A DNA stretch of 64,000 nucleotides from Flavitalea plasmicola (GTDB taxonomy: Bacteria; Bacteroidota; Bacteroidia; Chitinophagales; Chitinophagaceae). A program made the translations under genes and the position numbers. The stretch spans positions 868,001-932,000 of the forward strand of contig NZ_JAUOTO010000004.1 in the NCBI RefSeq assembly GCF_030546645.1, in the 5' to 3' direction. Position 1 is the stretch's first letter. Each line of letters begins with the position of its first letter. Of the stretch, positions 1 through 9,369 are shown piece after piece. The notes beneath the pieces were generated by a model. The model saw nothing but the letters and a program-made list of their open reading frames with translations, was not told the origin of the DNA and did no database searches.

Positions 1-1161
1 CTGGTTGAGTATAAATCCTGCCAACGTATCAAACTCATGGTCTCCTTCATTCATCCATGTAGTCTTGTGGAAGCGGGTGAGGAAGTCGTAGAAAGGTATC
101 TGGGCATCCACCAGGAAGCTGCCGTCTTCCCGTGCGGTGATCTCATAATCCGGGATATCGGGCTGAGCGATGTCTCCAATGATGGCTTCCAGGATGTCGT
201 TCAATGTAATGAGCCCCTGCAGGCTGCCATATTCATCCACGATGAAGCAGCAGTGGATCCTGGACTGCTTGAATTTTTCCAGTACTACATATGCGGAATT
301 ATTCTCAGGGATGAAAAGGGCCGGGGTCATGATGTCCTTGAACAGGACAGAATCATCCGTCACGTAGAGGTCCTTGATCGACACGACACCTTTGATATTA
401 TCAATGGCTCCGTCACAGATGGGGTAGACGGAATGGGGTTCTTTGATGATCTTTTCCTTGATGGTCTCTTCATTTTCATTCAGGTCGAACCAAATGATAT
501 CGCTGCGGTGAGTCATGAGGGAGGTGATATTCCTATCGCCCAGGTGGAAGACACGTTCGATGATCTCCTGTTCCGCTTCTTCAATGGTGCCTTGTTCGGT
601 ACCTTCATGGATAATGGCCTTGATCTCGTCTTCTGTCACTGCGCTGTCCCGGGAAGGGGTAATGGGGAAAAACCTGAAAAAAAGATTGCTGGATGTATTC
701 AGCAGCCATACGATAGGATGCGTGACAAGAGACAGTATCCTTACGGGCCTGGCTACGAGCCGGGCGATCTGCTCTGCCCGCAGGAGCCCGATGCGTTTGG
801 GGATCAGCTCTCCAAATATGATGGACAGCAGCGTAACGGAGATAAGGATAAGCGCAGTGGAGATATTGGCTGCATAGGGCCGGAGATAGGAGATCTTTTC
901 CAGGTAGGGCTGGAGGTCGGCGGAAAATTTTTCCCCCGAGTAGAAGCCTACGAGGACGGCGACAAGCGTAATCCCGATCTGAGCGGTGGATAAGAAGAGT
1001 TCGGGGTTTTCCGCCAGTCTGAGTGCGGCTTTGGCTTTGTCGTCTCCCTTGTCCGCCAGTTGTTCCAGCCGGCTTTTTCGCGCTGACACCAGCGCGATCT
1101 CCGCCATGACGAACAATCCGTTCAATATGATCAGGAAAAACAGGATAAATATCTCAAGCAT
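1..1161 (-). CDS. Hemolysin/CorC-family membrane protein with CBS domains (partial)
   Basis: This is the N-terminal 387 codons of a CNNM/TlyC-type protein; the C-terminus lies beyond the left edge. Translation of the minus strand starts MLEIFILFFLIILNG and gives a DUF21-type membrane region (three or more hydrophobic segments, residues 1-150, including the conserved stretch FGELIPKRIGLL). A CBS pair follows at about 200-340, and a CorC_HlyC-type domain begins after it. Members act in the inner membrane and are linked to divalent-cation export; the substrate here is inferred. The ATG overlaps the last 8 nt of the PAP2 gene, so the two are translationally coupled. The gliding-motility homologue GldE is an alternative, but nothing gld-like is nearby. 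Confidence 0.85.
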   Translation of the reverse strand, partial: MLEIFILFFLIILNGLFVMAEIALVSARKSRLEQLADKGDDKAKAALRLAENPELFLSTAQIGITLVAVLVGFYSGEKFSADLQPYLEKISYLRPYAANISTALILISVTLLSIIFGELIPKRIGLLRAEQIARLVARPVRILSLVTHPIVWLLNTSSNLFFRFFPITPSRDSAVTEDEIKAIIHEGTEQGTIEEAEQEIIERVFHLGDRNITSLMTHRSDIIWFDLNENEETIKEKIIKEPHSVYPICDGAIDNIKGVVSIKDLYVTDDSVLFKDIMTPALFIPENNSAYVVLEKFKQSRIHCCFIVDEYGSLQGLITLNDILEAIIGDIAQPDIPDYEITAREDGSFLVDAQIPFYDFLTRFHKTTWMNEGDHEFDTLAGFILNQ

Positions 1162-1780
1162 GTTGATGATTATAGGGTTGTAAATTGAGGGGACCGGATT
1201 GCCACCGGAACAGACGGCTGGTGATGATTCCTATCAGGCTGCCCAGCAAAGCGCCTGCCGTCACGTCCACCGGAAAATGCACCCCTACATACACCTGTGC
1301 ATAAGCGACTAAAGCAGCCCAGATGAATACCGCCCCCCACCACCGGCCTGTGTGCCGCAAGGTGAGAAAAATGAACCATGCCATTGCAAAATGATTGCAG
1401 GCATGGGAAGATGTGAAGCTGGAGCTCTGCGGGCAGTAATGGACCAGGATACGTATATTGTCAGCCAATTCGGGATTATGACAGGGGCGTAGCCGGAAAA
1501 TGAAGCTTTTTACCAGGTTGCTGCTGACCTGGTCCCCGATGGCCACCGTCAGAACGAACATCAACGCCCACCGCCAGCCTTTTGCGCCGAAATTGAGGAT
1601 AATGAACACCAGGAGAAAAAGATAGATGGGCATCCAGAATTCCATTTCCCGCAGGAAAGGAAAGACAAGGTCACCGGCATGGCCTGCCCAGTCCTGGTTT
1701 ATTTTTGTGAAAAGCCAATGATCCGCCTGTACGATCTTTTGTATGAAGCCCGGATGACTGTTACTGTCAAGTAAAATCAT
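1154..1780 (-). CDS. PAP2-family phosphatase
   Basis: This 208-aa integral membrane phosphatase has the three PAP2 signature blocks in order: KSFIFRLRP (KxxxxxxRP), SSFTSSHACN (the PSGH-equivalent, with the catalytic His) and VYVGVHFPVD (SRxxxxxHxxxD-equivalent). Four to five hydrophobic segments surround them. Family members dephosphorylate lipid phosphates such as undecaprenyl pyrophosphate or phosphatidylglycerophosphate; the substrate cannot be read from sequence. It shares an 8-nt overlap with the downstream hemolysin-family gene and is divergent from the LTA-synthase-type gene, so an envelope role is likely. Confidence 0.88.
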   Translation of the reverse strand: MILLDSNSHPGFIQKIVQADHWLFTKINQDWAGHAGDLVFPFLREMEFWMPIYLFLLVFIILNFGAKGWRWALMFVLTVAIGDQVSSNLVKSFIFRLRPCHNPELADNIRILVHYCPQSSSFTSSHACNHFAMAWFIFLTLRHTGRWWGAVFIWAALVAYAQVYVGVHFPVDVTAGALLGSLIGIITSRLFRWQSGPLNLQPYNHQHA

Positions 1781-1800
1781 GGTTTCCTGAATAATTGCCC

Positions 1801-1808
1801 TAATTTTA
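1801..1808 (+). promoter_or_regulatory. Candidate -7 box TAATTTTA
   Basis: The sequence fits the Bacteroidota -7 consensus TAnnTTTG with one mismatch at the last base. It lies 34 nt before the ATG of the sulfatase-fold gene. No clear -33 element is seen. Confidence 0.35.
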
Positions 1809-1842
1809 CGCCCATTTAATAAAAAGATAACTCCGGAAAGTC

Positions 1843-3867
1843 ATGGGAACAAAGGCAGGAATAAAGATACCAAAATTGATCCGTTTGATTTTTGCGATGG
1901 GGATTATTTTTTTATTGATCATGAGCTTGTTGCGTCTTTTTCTCTTCATTTCTTTTAACAAACAGGGCCATTCTTTTTCGGATCTCCTGCCAGCCTTTGG
2001 GCTGGGGGTGCGTTTTGACCTGCGTTATGTGGGTATCCTTTGCGTCCTCCTGCTCATTACGGGAAGTTTTCCATTTTTACAACCTTTCAGGCGTCCGGCG
2101 GGCCGGAAATGGGCCATTTTCCTGATGGGGCTGGCTGGTTTCCTGGTCATATTCTTCTATTCGGTGGATTTTGCCCATTACAGCTATCTTTCACAAAGGC
2201 TGAATGCCAGTGTATTGAACTACCTGGCAGACACCCGCATCTCCGCCGGCATGATATGGCAGACTTATCCCGTGATCCGGATCCTGCTGCTGCTGCTGGC
2301 GGGTACCTGGCTGGTGGTGAAGGGTGCCAAATACGTCTACAACAGGATCCGCCGGCAGGAGGACCCTGTCCTGAAGACTTCCGTCCGCGTCACCTGGTTC
2401 ATCATTATCTTCCTTTTGCTGGGCCTTGCTATTTTCGGCAGGATCGGTCAATTCCCACTCCGGTGGAGCGATGCATTCAGCCTGGGCAACGATTACAAGG
2501 CGAATATCTCTCTCAATCCCTTTCAGTCCTTCTTCAGCGGGCTGAAATTCCGGCATGCTTCCTTTGACGAGGCTAAGGTGAAGAAAGCGTTGCCCCAACT
2601 GGCTCCTTTCTTTGGGTTCAACGATTTCACCGCAGCGCCTGCCGGCACCGATCCGCTGGCTTTTGCCGTTCGCAGGGTCATGCCTGCCAGGCCGGGTGGA
2701 CCGGCCACCCCTCCCAATGTGGTGGTGGTGATCTGTGAATCATTCAGCGGCTATAAGAGTTCCATGTGGGGCAATCCCCTGAACACGACCCCCTTCTTCA
2801 ACAGCATGTGTCAGCGGGGTATATTCTTTGATCATTGCTTTACGCCCAGCTATGGCACGGCCCGCGGCGTGTGGGCCACCATCACGGGCATTCCCGACGT
2901 GGCAATATCTACTTCCACTTCCAGCCGTAACCCTTCCGCCGTCGACCAACATACGATCATCAACGACTTTTCAGGCTACGATAAAATGTATTTCCTGGGC
3001 GGCAGCACGAGTTGGGCGAATATCCAGGGAATGCTCACCAACAATATAAAAGGACTGAAGATATATGAACAGGAAAATTTCAAAGCGCCGAAAGTGGACG
3101 TCTGGGGCATCAGCGATAAGAACCTTTTCCTGGAAGCCAATAATGTGTTGAAGCAAAGAGAGAAGCCATTCTTCGCCGTCATTCAGACGGCGGACAACCA
3201 CCGTCCCTATACTATCCCGGCTGAGGACAGGGCGGCATTCCACTCCATCACCGTATCGCAGGATTCATTGCAGAAATGCGGATTTGCGACAAACGATGAA
3301 ATGAATGCTTTTCGTTACACGGATTTCAGCTTCCGTACTTTTATAGAGGCGGCTGCCAAAGAAAAGTATTTTGACAATACGATCTTTCTGTTTGTGGGAG
3401 ACCATGGCATTCCCGGCGATGCGGGAACGATGTTTCCCAGGGCATGGACGGACCTCTGGCTTACCGCAGAGCATGTCCCGCTGCTGGTGTATTCCCCGAA
3501 GCTCCTTGCCCCCCGGCGGATTACGAAAGATTGCTCCCAACTGGATGTATTGCCGACGCTTGCAGGCCTTTGCCATATCTCCTATTTGAACACTACCCTG
3601 GGACGCGATCTGTTGGATAGCGCCCGCTATGAAGGGAAAGCCTTGTCCTTCATATTTAACCCCGACCAGGAATCCATCGGCGTGGTGCATAATGGGTATT
3701 TTTACCGGCTGCAGCTAAAAACAGGCAAGGAGGAAATGGTTTCTACGGTGAATAACGACCCTGTTCCGGACTCGGTGCTCAACGGTCCCCGGAAAAAAGA
3801 GCTGCGGCAATTGACAGAAGGCATCTATCAAACGGCGAAATATATGATATTAAGGAATAAAAAATAG
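1843..3867 (+). CDS. LTA synthase-family sulfatase-fold membrane protein
   Basis: This 674-aa protein has about five N-terminal transmembrane segments (residues 12-195) and a periplasmic alkaline-phosphatase/sulfatase-type domain from about 285 on. Visible metal/nucleophile blocks are VVVVICESFSGY near 290-302, GTARGVWATITG (the Thr is in the position of the LtaS nucleophile) and FVGDHGI. Family members transfer phosphoglycerol or phosphoethanolamine groups to envelope glycans or lipids. A Gram-negative Bacteroidota makes no classical teichoic acid, so the acceptor is unknown. It is transcribed divergently from the PAP2/hemolysin pair. Confidence 0.85.
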   Translation: MGTKAGIKIPKLIRLIFAMGIIFLLIMSLLRLFLFISFNKQGHSFSDLLPAFGLGVRFDLRYVGILCVLLLITGSFPFLQPFRRPAGRKWAIFLMGLAGFLVIFFYSVDFAHYSYLSQRLNASVLNYLADTRISAGMIWQTYPVIRILLLLLAGTWLVVKGAKYVYNRIRRQEDPVLKTSVRVTWFIIIFLLLGLAIFGRIGQFPLRWSDAFSLGNDYKANISLNPFQSFFSGLKFRHASFDEAKVKKALPQLAPFFGFNDFTAAPAGTDPLAFAVRRVMPARPGGPATPPNVVVVICESFSGYKSSMWGNPLNTTPFFNSMCQRGIFFDHCFTPSYGTARGVWATITGIPDVAISTSTSSRNPSAVDQHTIINDFSGYDKMYFLGGSTSWANIQGMLTNNIKGLKIYEQENFKAPKVDVWGISDKNLFLEANNVLKQREKPFFAVIQTADNHRPYTIPAEDRAAFHSITVSQDSLQKCGFATNDEMNAFRYTDFSFRTFIEAAAKEKYFDNTIFLFVGDHGIPGDAGTMFPRAWTDLWLTAEHVPLLVYSPKLLAPRRITKDCSQLDVLPTLAGLCHISYLNTTLGRDLLDSARYEGKALSFIFNPDQESIGVVHNGYFYRLQLKTGKEEMVSTVNNDPVPDSVLNGPRKKELRQLTEGIYQTAKYMILRNKK

Positions 3868-3998
3868 TATTTCCAGGCGTTTCTGGCATTTTACTTGCGG
3901 AATTGTAAAACCTGTGGTCCATTGAGAATACCCACAAAGTAGTAGTCTTTCCCCCTGTCAAAAACGTACTTTTACCTACATTCTTAAATATACTGATT

Positions 3999-5378
3999 GT
4001 GGCATTGATCAAGAGCATTTCCGGCATCAGAGGAACGATCGGAGGCAAGCCAGGCGATAGTTTGTCTCCCCTGGACATCGTCAAATTTGCCGCAGCATTC
4101 GGTAGCCGGATCCTCACACTTAACAAAGGGAAGAAGATCATTATTGGCCGTGACGGACGTATAAGCGGGGAAATGGTCAGCCAACTGGTGGTCAGCACTT
4201 TGCGGGGATTGGGCATGGATGTGCTTGACCTGGGGCTGTCCACCACTCCGACAGTCGAGCTGGCGGTGGTGGGGGAGCGGGCGGCAGGCGGCATCATTAT
4301 TACCGCCAGTCACAATCCAAAGGAATGGAATGCGCTGAAGCTGCTGAACAGTGCAGGAGAGTTCATCAGTGCCGAGGAGGGGGCAGCCGTCCTGGAAAAG
4401 GCAAAAAAGGACGATTTTAATTTTTCTACTGTCGACAGGCTGGGTGCATATGCCATCGATACTTCCTGGCTTCAGAAACACATCGACGCCATTGTCCGGC
4501 ATCCTTTGGTCGATGTCAAAAGCATTCAGCAAAAACAATACAAGGTGGTAGTGGATGTCATCAATTCCACGGGGGCGCTGTTCCTGCCGCCACTGCTGAA
4601 GGCGCTTGGAGTAAAGGAGGTCGTCCTGTTGAACGAGGAGATCAATGGCCGCTTTGCCCATAATCCGGAACCTTTGCCGGAAAATCTTGCCGGCCTGAGC
4701 GCCGCCGTGCAAAAATCGAAAGCGGACCTGGGGATCGCCGTGGACCCGGATGTAGACCGGCTTTGCTTTGTATGCGAGGATGGCAGCATGTTCGGAGAGG
4801 AATACACCCTGGTGGCCGTTGCGGATTATGTATTGGGAAAAAAGCCTGGAAATACGGTGAGCAACATGAGCAGCACCAAAGCTTTAAAGGAGATCACCCT
4901 GAAGCACGGAGGGCAGTATTATCCATCGGCAGTGGGAGAAGTAAATGTGGTCAATACCATGAAAGCCGTGGATGCCGTCATAGGGGGCGAAGGCAATGGA
5001 GGCATCATCGTACCGGACCTGCATTATGGCCGTGATGCGCTGATCGGCATCGGACTTTTTCTCAGCGCCCTGTCTTATCATAAGAATGGATTGCGTTCTT
5101 TCCGGACCCGCTACCCGGATTATTTCATTTCCAAGAATAAGATAGAGCTGCAAAAGGGCATCGATGTGTCAGCCATTTTCGACAAGATCAAAAAAAAATA
5201 CAAAAATCACCCCGTCAATACGGACGATGGGCTGAAGATCGAGTTCGACAACGATTGGGTACATCTTCGCACGTCTAATACCGAGCCCATCATCCGGATC
5301 TATGCCGAAAGCAATTTCGAAACAACGGCCAATAATATCGCTTCGCGGCTCATGAAGGACATTAAGGAATTTATATAG
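3999..5378 (+). CDS. glmM: Phosphoglucosamine mutase
   Basis: The 459-aa protein interconverts glucosamine-6-P and glucosamine-1-P for UDP-GlcNAc and hence peptidoglycan/LPS synthesis in the cytoplasm. The phospho-serine loop TASHNPKEWN carries Ser104, the metal loop DPDVDR has Asp249/251/253, the sugar loop GEGNGG follows, and the phosphate-binding end RTSNTEPIIRIY is intact. The N-terminus MALIKSISGIRGT matches the Bacteroidota GlmM form. The only fitting start is GTG, which gives the conserved N-terminus. A phosphomannomutase assignment is possible from fold alone but less likely. Confidence 0.9.
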   Translation: MALIKSISGIRGTIGGKPGDSLSPLDIVKFAAAFGSRILTLNKGKKIIIGRDGRISGEMVSQLVVSTLRGLGMDVLDLGLSTTPTVELAVVGERAAGGIIITASHNPKEWNALKLLNSAGEFISAEEGAAVLEKAKKDDFNFSTVDRLGAYAIDTSWLQKHIDAIVRHPLVDVKSIQQKQYKVVVDVINSTGALFLPPLLKALGVKEVVLLNEEINGRFAHNPEPLPENLAGLSAAVQKSKADLGIAVDPDVDRLCFVCEDGSMFGEEYTLVAVADYVLGKKPGNTVSNMSSTKALKEITLKHGGQYYPSAVGEVNVVNTMKAVDAVIGGEGNGGIIVPDLHYGRDALIGIGLFLSALSYHKNGLRSFRTRYPDYFISKNKIELQKGIDVSAIFDKIKKKYKNHPVNTDDGLKIEFDNDWVHLRTSNTEPIIRIYAESNFETTANNIASRLMKDIKEFI

Positions 5379-5401
5379 CAAAGAGGAGCTATATAAATTC
5401 C
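5366..5401. repeat. Perfect 14-bp inverted repeat across the glmM stop codon
   Basis: Arms GGAATTTATATAGC and GCTATATAAATTCC are separated by 8 nt. The left arm contains the glmM stop codon. No T-run follows, so it is not a canonical intrinsic terminator; a 3'-end stabilising hairpin is more likely. Confidence 0.8.
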
Positions 5402-5435
5402 GGCTACATGCTGCAAGCTGTCAGCTACAAGTCAG
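5402..5435. repeat. Short CTACAAG/CTGCAAG-type repeat tract
   Basis: This intergenic stretch holds degenerate copies of a CTACAAG/CTGCAAG unit. The same unit is tandemly repeated at 57445-57493 inside a coding gene. It looks like a small dispersed genomic repeat. Confidence 0.5.
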
Positions 5436-5506
5436 GATTTAAATAGGCGTTACTTGCCGCTCAAAAGTGTCATCCAGCCGACATAGTTCAGACCTGAAGA
5501 ATATTG

Positions 5507-5514
5507 TATCTTTA
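5507..5514 (+). promoter_or_regulatory. Candidate -7 box TATCTTTA
   Basis: One mismatch from TAnnTTTG, and only 8 nt before the ATG of the cysteine desulfurase gene. This predicts a nearly leaderless mRNA. Confidence 0.45.
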
Positions 5515-5522
5515 CGCCCGCT

Positions 5523-6650
5523 ATGGAAAGAATTTATTTCGACAATGCGGCGACGACACCCTTGGATCCCAAGGTGTTGGAGTCTATGATGCCCTATCTG
5601 ACAGAAAAGTTCGGTAATCCTTCCTCCATCTATTCCTATGGGCGCGAGTCCAGGCTGGCCATAGAAAATGCACGCAAGTCGGTGGCGAAGATACTCAACG
5701 CGCATCCGGCTGAGATCTTCTTTACTTCCGGCGGCACGGAAAGCTCCAATACTGCGATTTCGGCGGCTGTACGGGACCTGGGATGCACCCACATCATTAC
5801 TTCGCCTCTGGAACATCATGCCACCCTGCATACGGTGGAGCATCTCCATAAGACGGGCGAGGCTTCTGTCAGTTATGTGGAGCTCCTTCCCGATGGGCAT
5901 ATCGATCTGGAGGACCTGAAGCATAAGCTGGCAGGCAGTGCCGAAAAGACCATTGTGTCGCTGATGCATGCCAATAACGAGATCGGCAATATGCTGGACA
6001 TTCATGCGGTGGGAGAGCTATGCAAGCTGTATGGCGCCTATTTTCATTCCGACACCGTCCAGACGGTGGGACATTTCCCTTTCGACCTGCGGAATACTCC
6101 CGTTCATTTCGTCACGGGGGCAGGTCATAAGTTCCATGGCCCGAAGGGGGTGGGACTGTTGTATATAAATGAGAATGTCAAGATCAACCCTTTTATACAT
6201 GGCGGCAGCCAGGAACGAAACATGCGTGCCGGAACGGAAAACTTGTATGGCATCGTAGGTTTTGCAAGGGCGCTGGAGCTGGCTACGGCTGGTTTCGAGG
6301 AAGAGGGCGCCTACATCAAGGGCATTAAGGTGTATATGATGGAACAGCTGAAAAAGAACGTGAAAGGCATTGCTTTCAACGGGGATGCCCTTGGACGAAG
6401 CCTTTATACCGTGCTCAGCGTGTCGTTCCCAAAAACGGAGAAGTCTGAAATGCTGCTATTCAACCTGGACATCAATCATATTTGCGCCAGCGGGGGAAGC
6501 GCCTGCACCAGCGGGGCGGAACAGGGATCGCATGTGATAAGGGCGATCAACAACAATCCCAACCAGGTCACCGTAAGATTTTCCTTCAGCAAGCATAATA
6601 CCAAGGACGAAGTGGATTATTTGGTTGAAAAGCTGAAAGAGATGATCTGA
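5523..6650 (+). CDS. Cysteine desulfurase (NifS/IscS family)
   Basis: This 375-aa PLP enzyme abstracts sulfur from cysteine for Fe-S cluster or thio-cofactor synthesis. Visible elements are the N-terminal YFDNAATTPLDP, the PLP-binding lysine K203 in GAGHKFHGPKG, and the catalytic cysteine C328 in ASGGSACTSGAEQ. The length is usual for the family. No scaffold gene iscU or suf gene is adjacent, so the exact partner is open. The FGGY kinase gene follows after only 4 nt and is probably co-transcribed, although the functions are unrelated. Confidence 0.9.
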   Translation: MERIYFDNAATTPLDPKVLESMMPYLTEKFGNPSSIYSYGRESRLAIENARKSVAKILNAHPAEIFFTSGGTESSNTAISAAVRDLGCTHIITSPLEHHATLHTVEHLHKTGEASVSYVELLPDGHIDLEDLKHKLAGSAEKTIVSLMHANNEIGNMLDIHAVGELCKLYGAYFHSDTVQTVGHFPFDLRNTPVHFVTGAGHKFHGPKGVGLLYINENVKINPFIHGGSQERNMRAGTENLYGIVGFARALELATAGFEEEGAYIKGIKVYMMEQLKKNVKGIAFNGDALGRSLYTVLSVSFPKTEKSEMLLFNLDINHICASGGSACTSGAEQGSHVIRAINNNPNQVTVRFSFSKHNTKDEVDYLVEKLKEMI

Positions 6651-6654
6651 TCAT

Positions 6655-8118
6655 ATGTCTTTCATCATCGGTGTAGATATCGGCACGACCAATACTAAAG
6701 CTGTAGCATTCACAGATGGGGGAGAAGTTGTAGCCAATGCCGTTCATTCATATCCTGCTTTTACCGATGCCGACGGCGCTCATGAGCTCGATCCTTTACA
6801 ACTGCTGGAAGCGGTACTTACGGTGCTGAAGGAAGCGCTTGTACAAACGGATGGCAGGACGGGATTGGCGGGGGTCAGCTTCAGTTGCGCCATGCATAGT
6901 CTCATAGCCGTCGATAGCCGGGGGGAGCTTCTGACCCGCGCCATCACCTGGGCGGACCTGCGCAGCAAACCTTTCGCCGATGTGCTGAAAGCCAGTGAAG
7001 CCGGCCGGCGGATCTACCGGCAGACGGGAACGCCTATAGCACCTATGTCCCCTTTATGCAAGCTGTTATGGCTGAAGCAGCAACGGCCGGAGATCTTCAG
7101 GCGGGCGGCAAAATTCATTTCAATCAAAGAGTACATCTGGTGGCGATTGTTCGGTAAATACCAGGTGGACTACTCCATTGCCTCCGCCACCGGCTTGTTC
7201 GACATAAATCATTTCACCTGGTACCGGGAATCCCTTGAACTGGCTGGCATCCGGGAGGAGATGCTGTCGGAGCCTGTGCCTGCCGTACACCAGGAATCAG
7301 CGCTGTCAGTTGATCTTCATCTGCCTGGATTACCTGGGGGGCTGCCGTTCATTATCGGGGGAAGTGACGGCTGTCTTGCCAACCTGGGCAGCAACGCGGT
7401 GCAGCCGGGCGAAACGGCACTGACCATCGGCACCAGCGGCGCCCTTCGTATGAGCACCAGCGGTCCGAAATACGATCCGGTGGAAAGGATATTCCAGTAT
7501 ATACTCACTGATCAGCTGTATGTCTCCGGCGGCGCGATCAACAATGGAGGCGGCGCCGTGCAATGGTATGCCGGAAATTTCGGAGGAGGCCGGAGTGTAC
7601 AGGAGCTTACATCGGGAGCCGGGAATGTCGCGCCCGGATCTGACGGTCTGATCTTTCTTCCCTATTTGTTGGGCGAGCGGGCGCCTATCTGGAATGCGAA
7701 TGCAAGCGCGCTGTTCTTTGGTATCCGTTCAAGCCATGAACAGCGTCATTTTATGCGTGCAGTGCTGGAGGGCATCACCTACAGCCTTTACCAGGTGGGG
7801 ACTTCACTGGAAGAGACCATTGGTCCGATGAAGCATATCCACGCCAGCGGCGGGTTTACGCACAGCCGTACCTGGTTGCAAATAGTGGCTGATGTCTTTG
7901 GCAAGGAGGTCTTTACGACGAATGGGGCGGATGCTTCCGCCATTGGCGCCTGCATCATGGGATTTTATGCCAGGGGCATTATTCCCGATCTGGATAAGGC
8001 GTCAGGGTTGATACATGTGCGGGATAGGTATGTGCCGGACGAGGGGCGGCATGCGGCGTATCAAAAGGGCTATGGTCTGTTTACGGCGCTCTACGGTCGA
8101 TTGCAGGATCTGATGTAA
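6655..8118 (+). CDS. FGGY-family carbohydrate kinase (gluconokinase-like)
   Basis: The 487-aa protein begins with the ATP-binding phosphate-1 motif FIIGVDIGTTNTKAVAF. It has the two-lobed FGGY layout with TIGTSGALR near 260 and the C-terminal HASGGFTHSRTWLQ block. FGGY kinases phosphorylate sugars or polyols. The overall pattern resembles gluconokinase/xylulokinase subgroups, and gluconate is my best guess. No other pentose or gluconate pathway gene is adjacent. It starts 4 nt after the cysteine desulfurase stop. Confidence 0.8.
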   Translation: MSFIIGVDIGTTNTKAVAFTDGGEVVANAVHSYPAFTDADGAHELDPLQLLEAVLTVLKEALVQTDGRTGLAGVSFSCAMHSLIAVDSRGELLTRAITWADLRSKPFADVLKASEAGRRIYRQTGTPIAPMSPLCKLLWLKQQRPEIFRRAAKFISIKEYIWWRLFGKYQVDYSIASATGLFDINHFTWYRESLELAGIREEMLSEPVPAVHQESALSVDLHLPGLPGGLPFIIGGSDGCLANLGSNAVQPGETALTIGTSGALRMSTSGPKYDPVERIFQYILTDQLYVSGGAINNGGGAVQWYAGNFGGGRSVQELTSGAGNVAPGSDGLIFLPYLLGERAPIWNANASALFFGIRSSHEQRHFMRAVLEGITYSLYQVGTSLEETIGPMKHIHASGGFTHSRTWLQIVADVFGKEVFTTNGADASAIGACIMGFYARGIIPDLDKASGLIHVRDRYVPDEGRHAAYQKGYGLFTALYGRLQDLM

Positions 8119-8140
8119 GTCTCTCATAAAAAAATCTCAT

Positions 8141-8165
8141 AAAAAAAGCCCGCCGGATGGCGGGC
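8141..8165 (-). terminator. Intrinsic terminator for the AraC gene
   Basis: The stem GCCCGCC/GGCGGGC with loop GGAT is preceded by seven A on the plus strand, so on the minus strand it is followed by a T-run. It ends the minus-strand AraC gene between two converging genes. No T-run follows on the plus strand. Confidence 0.85.
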
Positions 8166-8180
8166 CTTGTACATGAACAT

Positions 8181-9170
8181 CTACTTGTGCTTTACGAGGT
8201 CCCTCGGCAGGATGCCGAATTCCTTTTTGAACGCCTTGGCAAAATGACTGAGATTGGAAAAGCCGATCTCGCTGCCGGCCTGCTTGATGCTGCATTGCCC
8301 GGTGATCAGCATTTCTTTTGCGCGTTGTAATCTGTTCTTATTGTAATAATCATACAGGGTATGACCGTACAGTTGTTTGAAAAGATTCTTCAGTTTGCTG
8401 GTGCTCATGAACACTTCATGAGCCAGCGACTCCAGGGAAGGGAAACCTTCCAGCTTGCTGCTGAGGATTTGTTCGATGTGCTGCATGCTTTCCAGGTCGT
8501 TCTTTTTGATGGCCCTGGGAAGGCTGGCCTGCTCCTGGCGCAGGAAAGAGGTCAGGAATTTCTCCACCAGGTGGATGATGCGTGACAGACGGCGTATCTG
8601 GCTTAACGGATCATTTTCCTTCATTTCGAACAACTCTTTCAACGTTTCCCGGTGAGGGAGGTTGACAAAATAGGGGTTTTCGGAAAGGCTGTTGGCTCTT
8701 GCAAAGGTTTCGAGCTTTTCCAACAGTTCGGCAGACAGATAGCGGGAAGCCAGGTCGTGTGTGGCAAAGATCACCAATCTTTTGATCTGGCTGCCGGCCG
8801 GTATCCTCAAATGCAGGGGATCGCGTGTATCTGAAAGGAAGATATCATTGCGAAGTGTCCCTTTATCTGCCATGATGGCCTGGTCGCCATTCAACCGGAC
8901 CTCTTTGTTTACTTCCACCTGGTTAAAGGAAAGGGAGAATCCTTTGGCGCCATCCGATTCCCGGTAAAGTTCCAGGTCGGATCTCAGCTTGAAATTCATA
9001 ACGGCATAGGAAAGCTGAGGGCTCATAGTGTGGGCCATGATCGTTCCTTCTCCTATGTGAGAGGGCAAAACTAACAGATGGTCTTTAACAGGAACGTGCA
9101 GCAGGGCTGCAAATTCTTCCAACCATTGTTCATAATTTTCCAGCTTGAATGAATGCATTACCATGTTCAC
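8181..9170 (-). CDS. AraC-family transcriptional regulator
   Basis: This 329-aa regulator has a poorly conserved N-terminal sensing domain and a C-terminal AraC double helix-turn-helix (about 230-329). Conserved blocks are SLESLAHEVFMSTSKLKNLF and the signature IGFSNLSHFAKAFKKEFG. The neighbouring AraC gene is a clear paralogue with matching architecture and near-identical signature. The effector and targets are unknown. Start alternatives exist at the third and fifth codons downstream (Met residues 3 and 5). Confidence 0.9.
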   Translation of the reverse strand: MNMVMHSFKLENYEQWLEEFAALLHVPVKDHLLVLPSHIGEGTIMAHTMSPQLSYAVMNFKLRSDLELYRESDGAKGFSLSFNQVEVNKEVRLNGDQAIMADKGTLRNDIFLSDTRDPLHLRIPAGSQIKRLVIFATHDLASRYLSAELLEKLETFARANSLSENPYFVNLPHRETLKELFEMKENDPLSQIRRLSRIIHLVEKFLTSFLRQEQASLPRAIKKNDLESMQHIEQILSSKLEGFPSLESLAHEVFMSTSKLKNLFKQLYGHTLYDYYNKNRLQRAKEMLITGQCSIKQAGSEIGFSNLSHFAKAFKKEFGILPRDLVKHK

Positions 9171-9369
9171 TATTTTTCGAGGTAAGTCTCGTGAAAAAAT
9201 TAAAATTCAGGCAGCTGTCGTGGTTTGAATGGATAGGGTAAGAGGAGTGCTATTATACGGCAAGAGGGCAAAATTACGACAAATCAGGGGCAAGAAATAC
9301 CTGCAATGAGCGCAATAATAGCTGTATACGCTATTTAACAAAATCTTATGTCACCGTATCAGAGTATTG

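Noticed and set aside
37-993. A long open frame on the plus strand at the left edge.
   Set aside because: The minus strand encodes a clear hemolysin-family protein with CBS domains; the plus frame has no recognisable domain.
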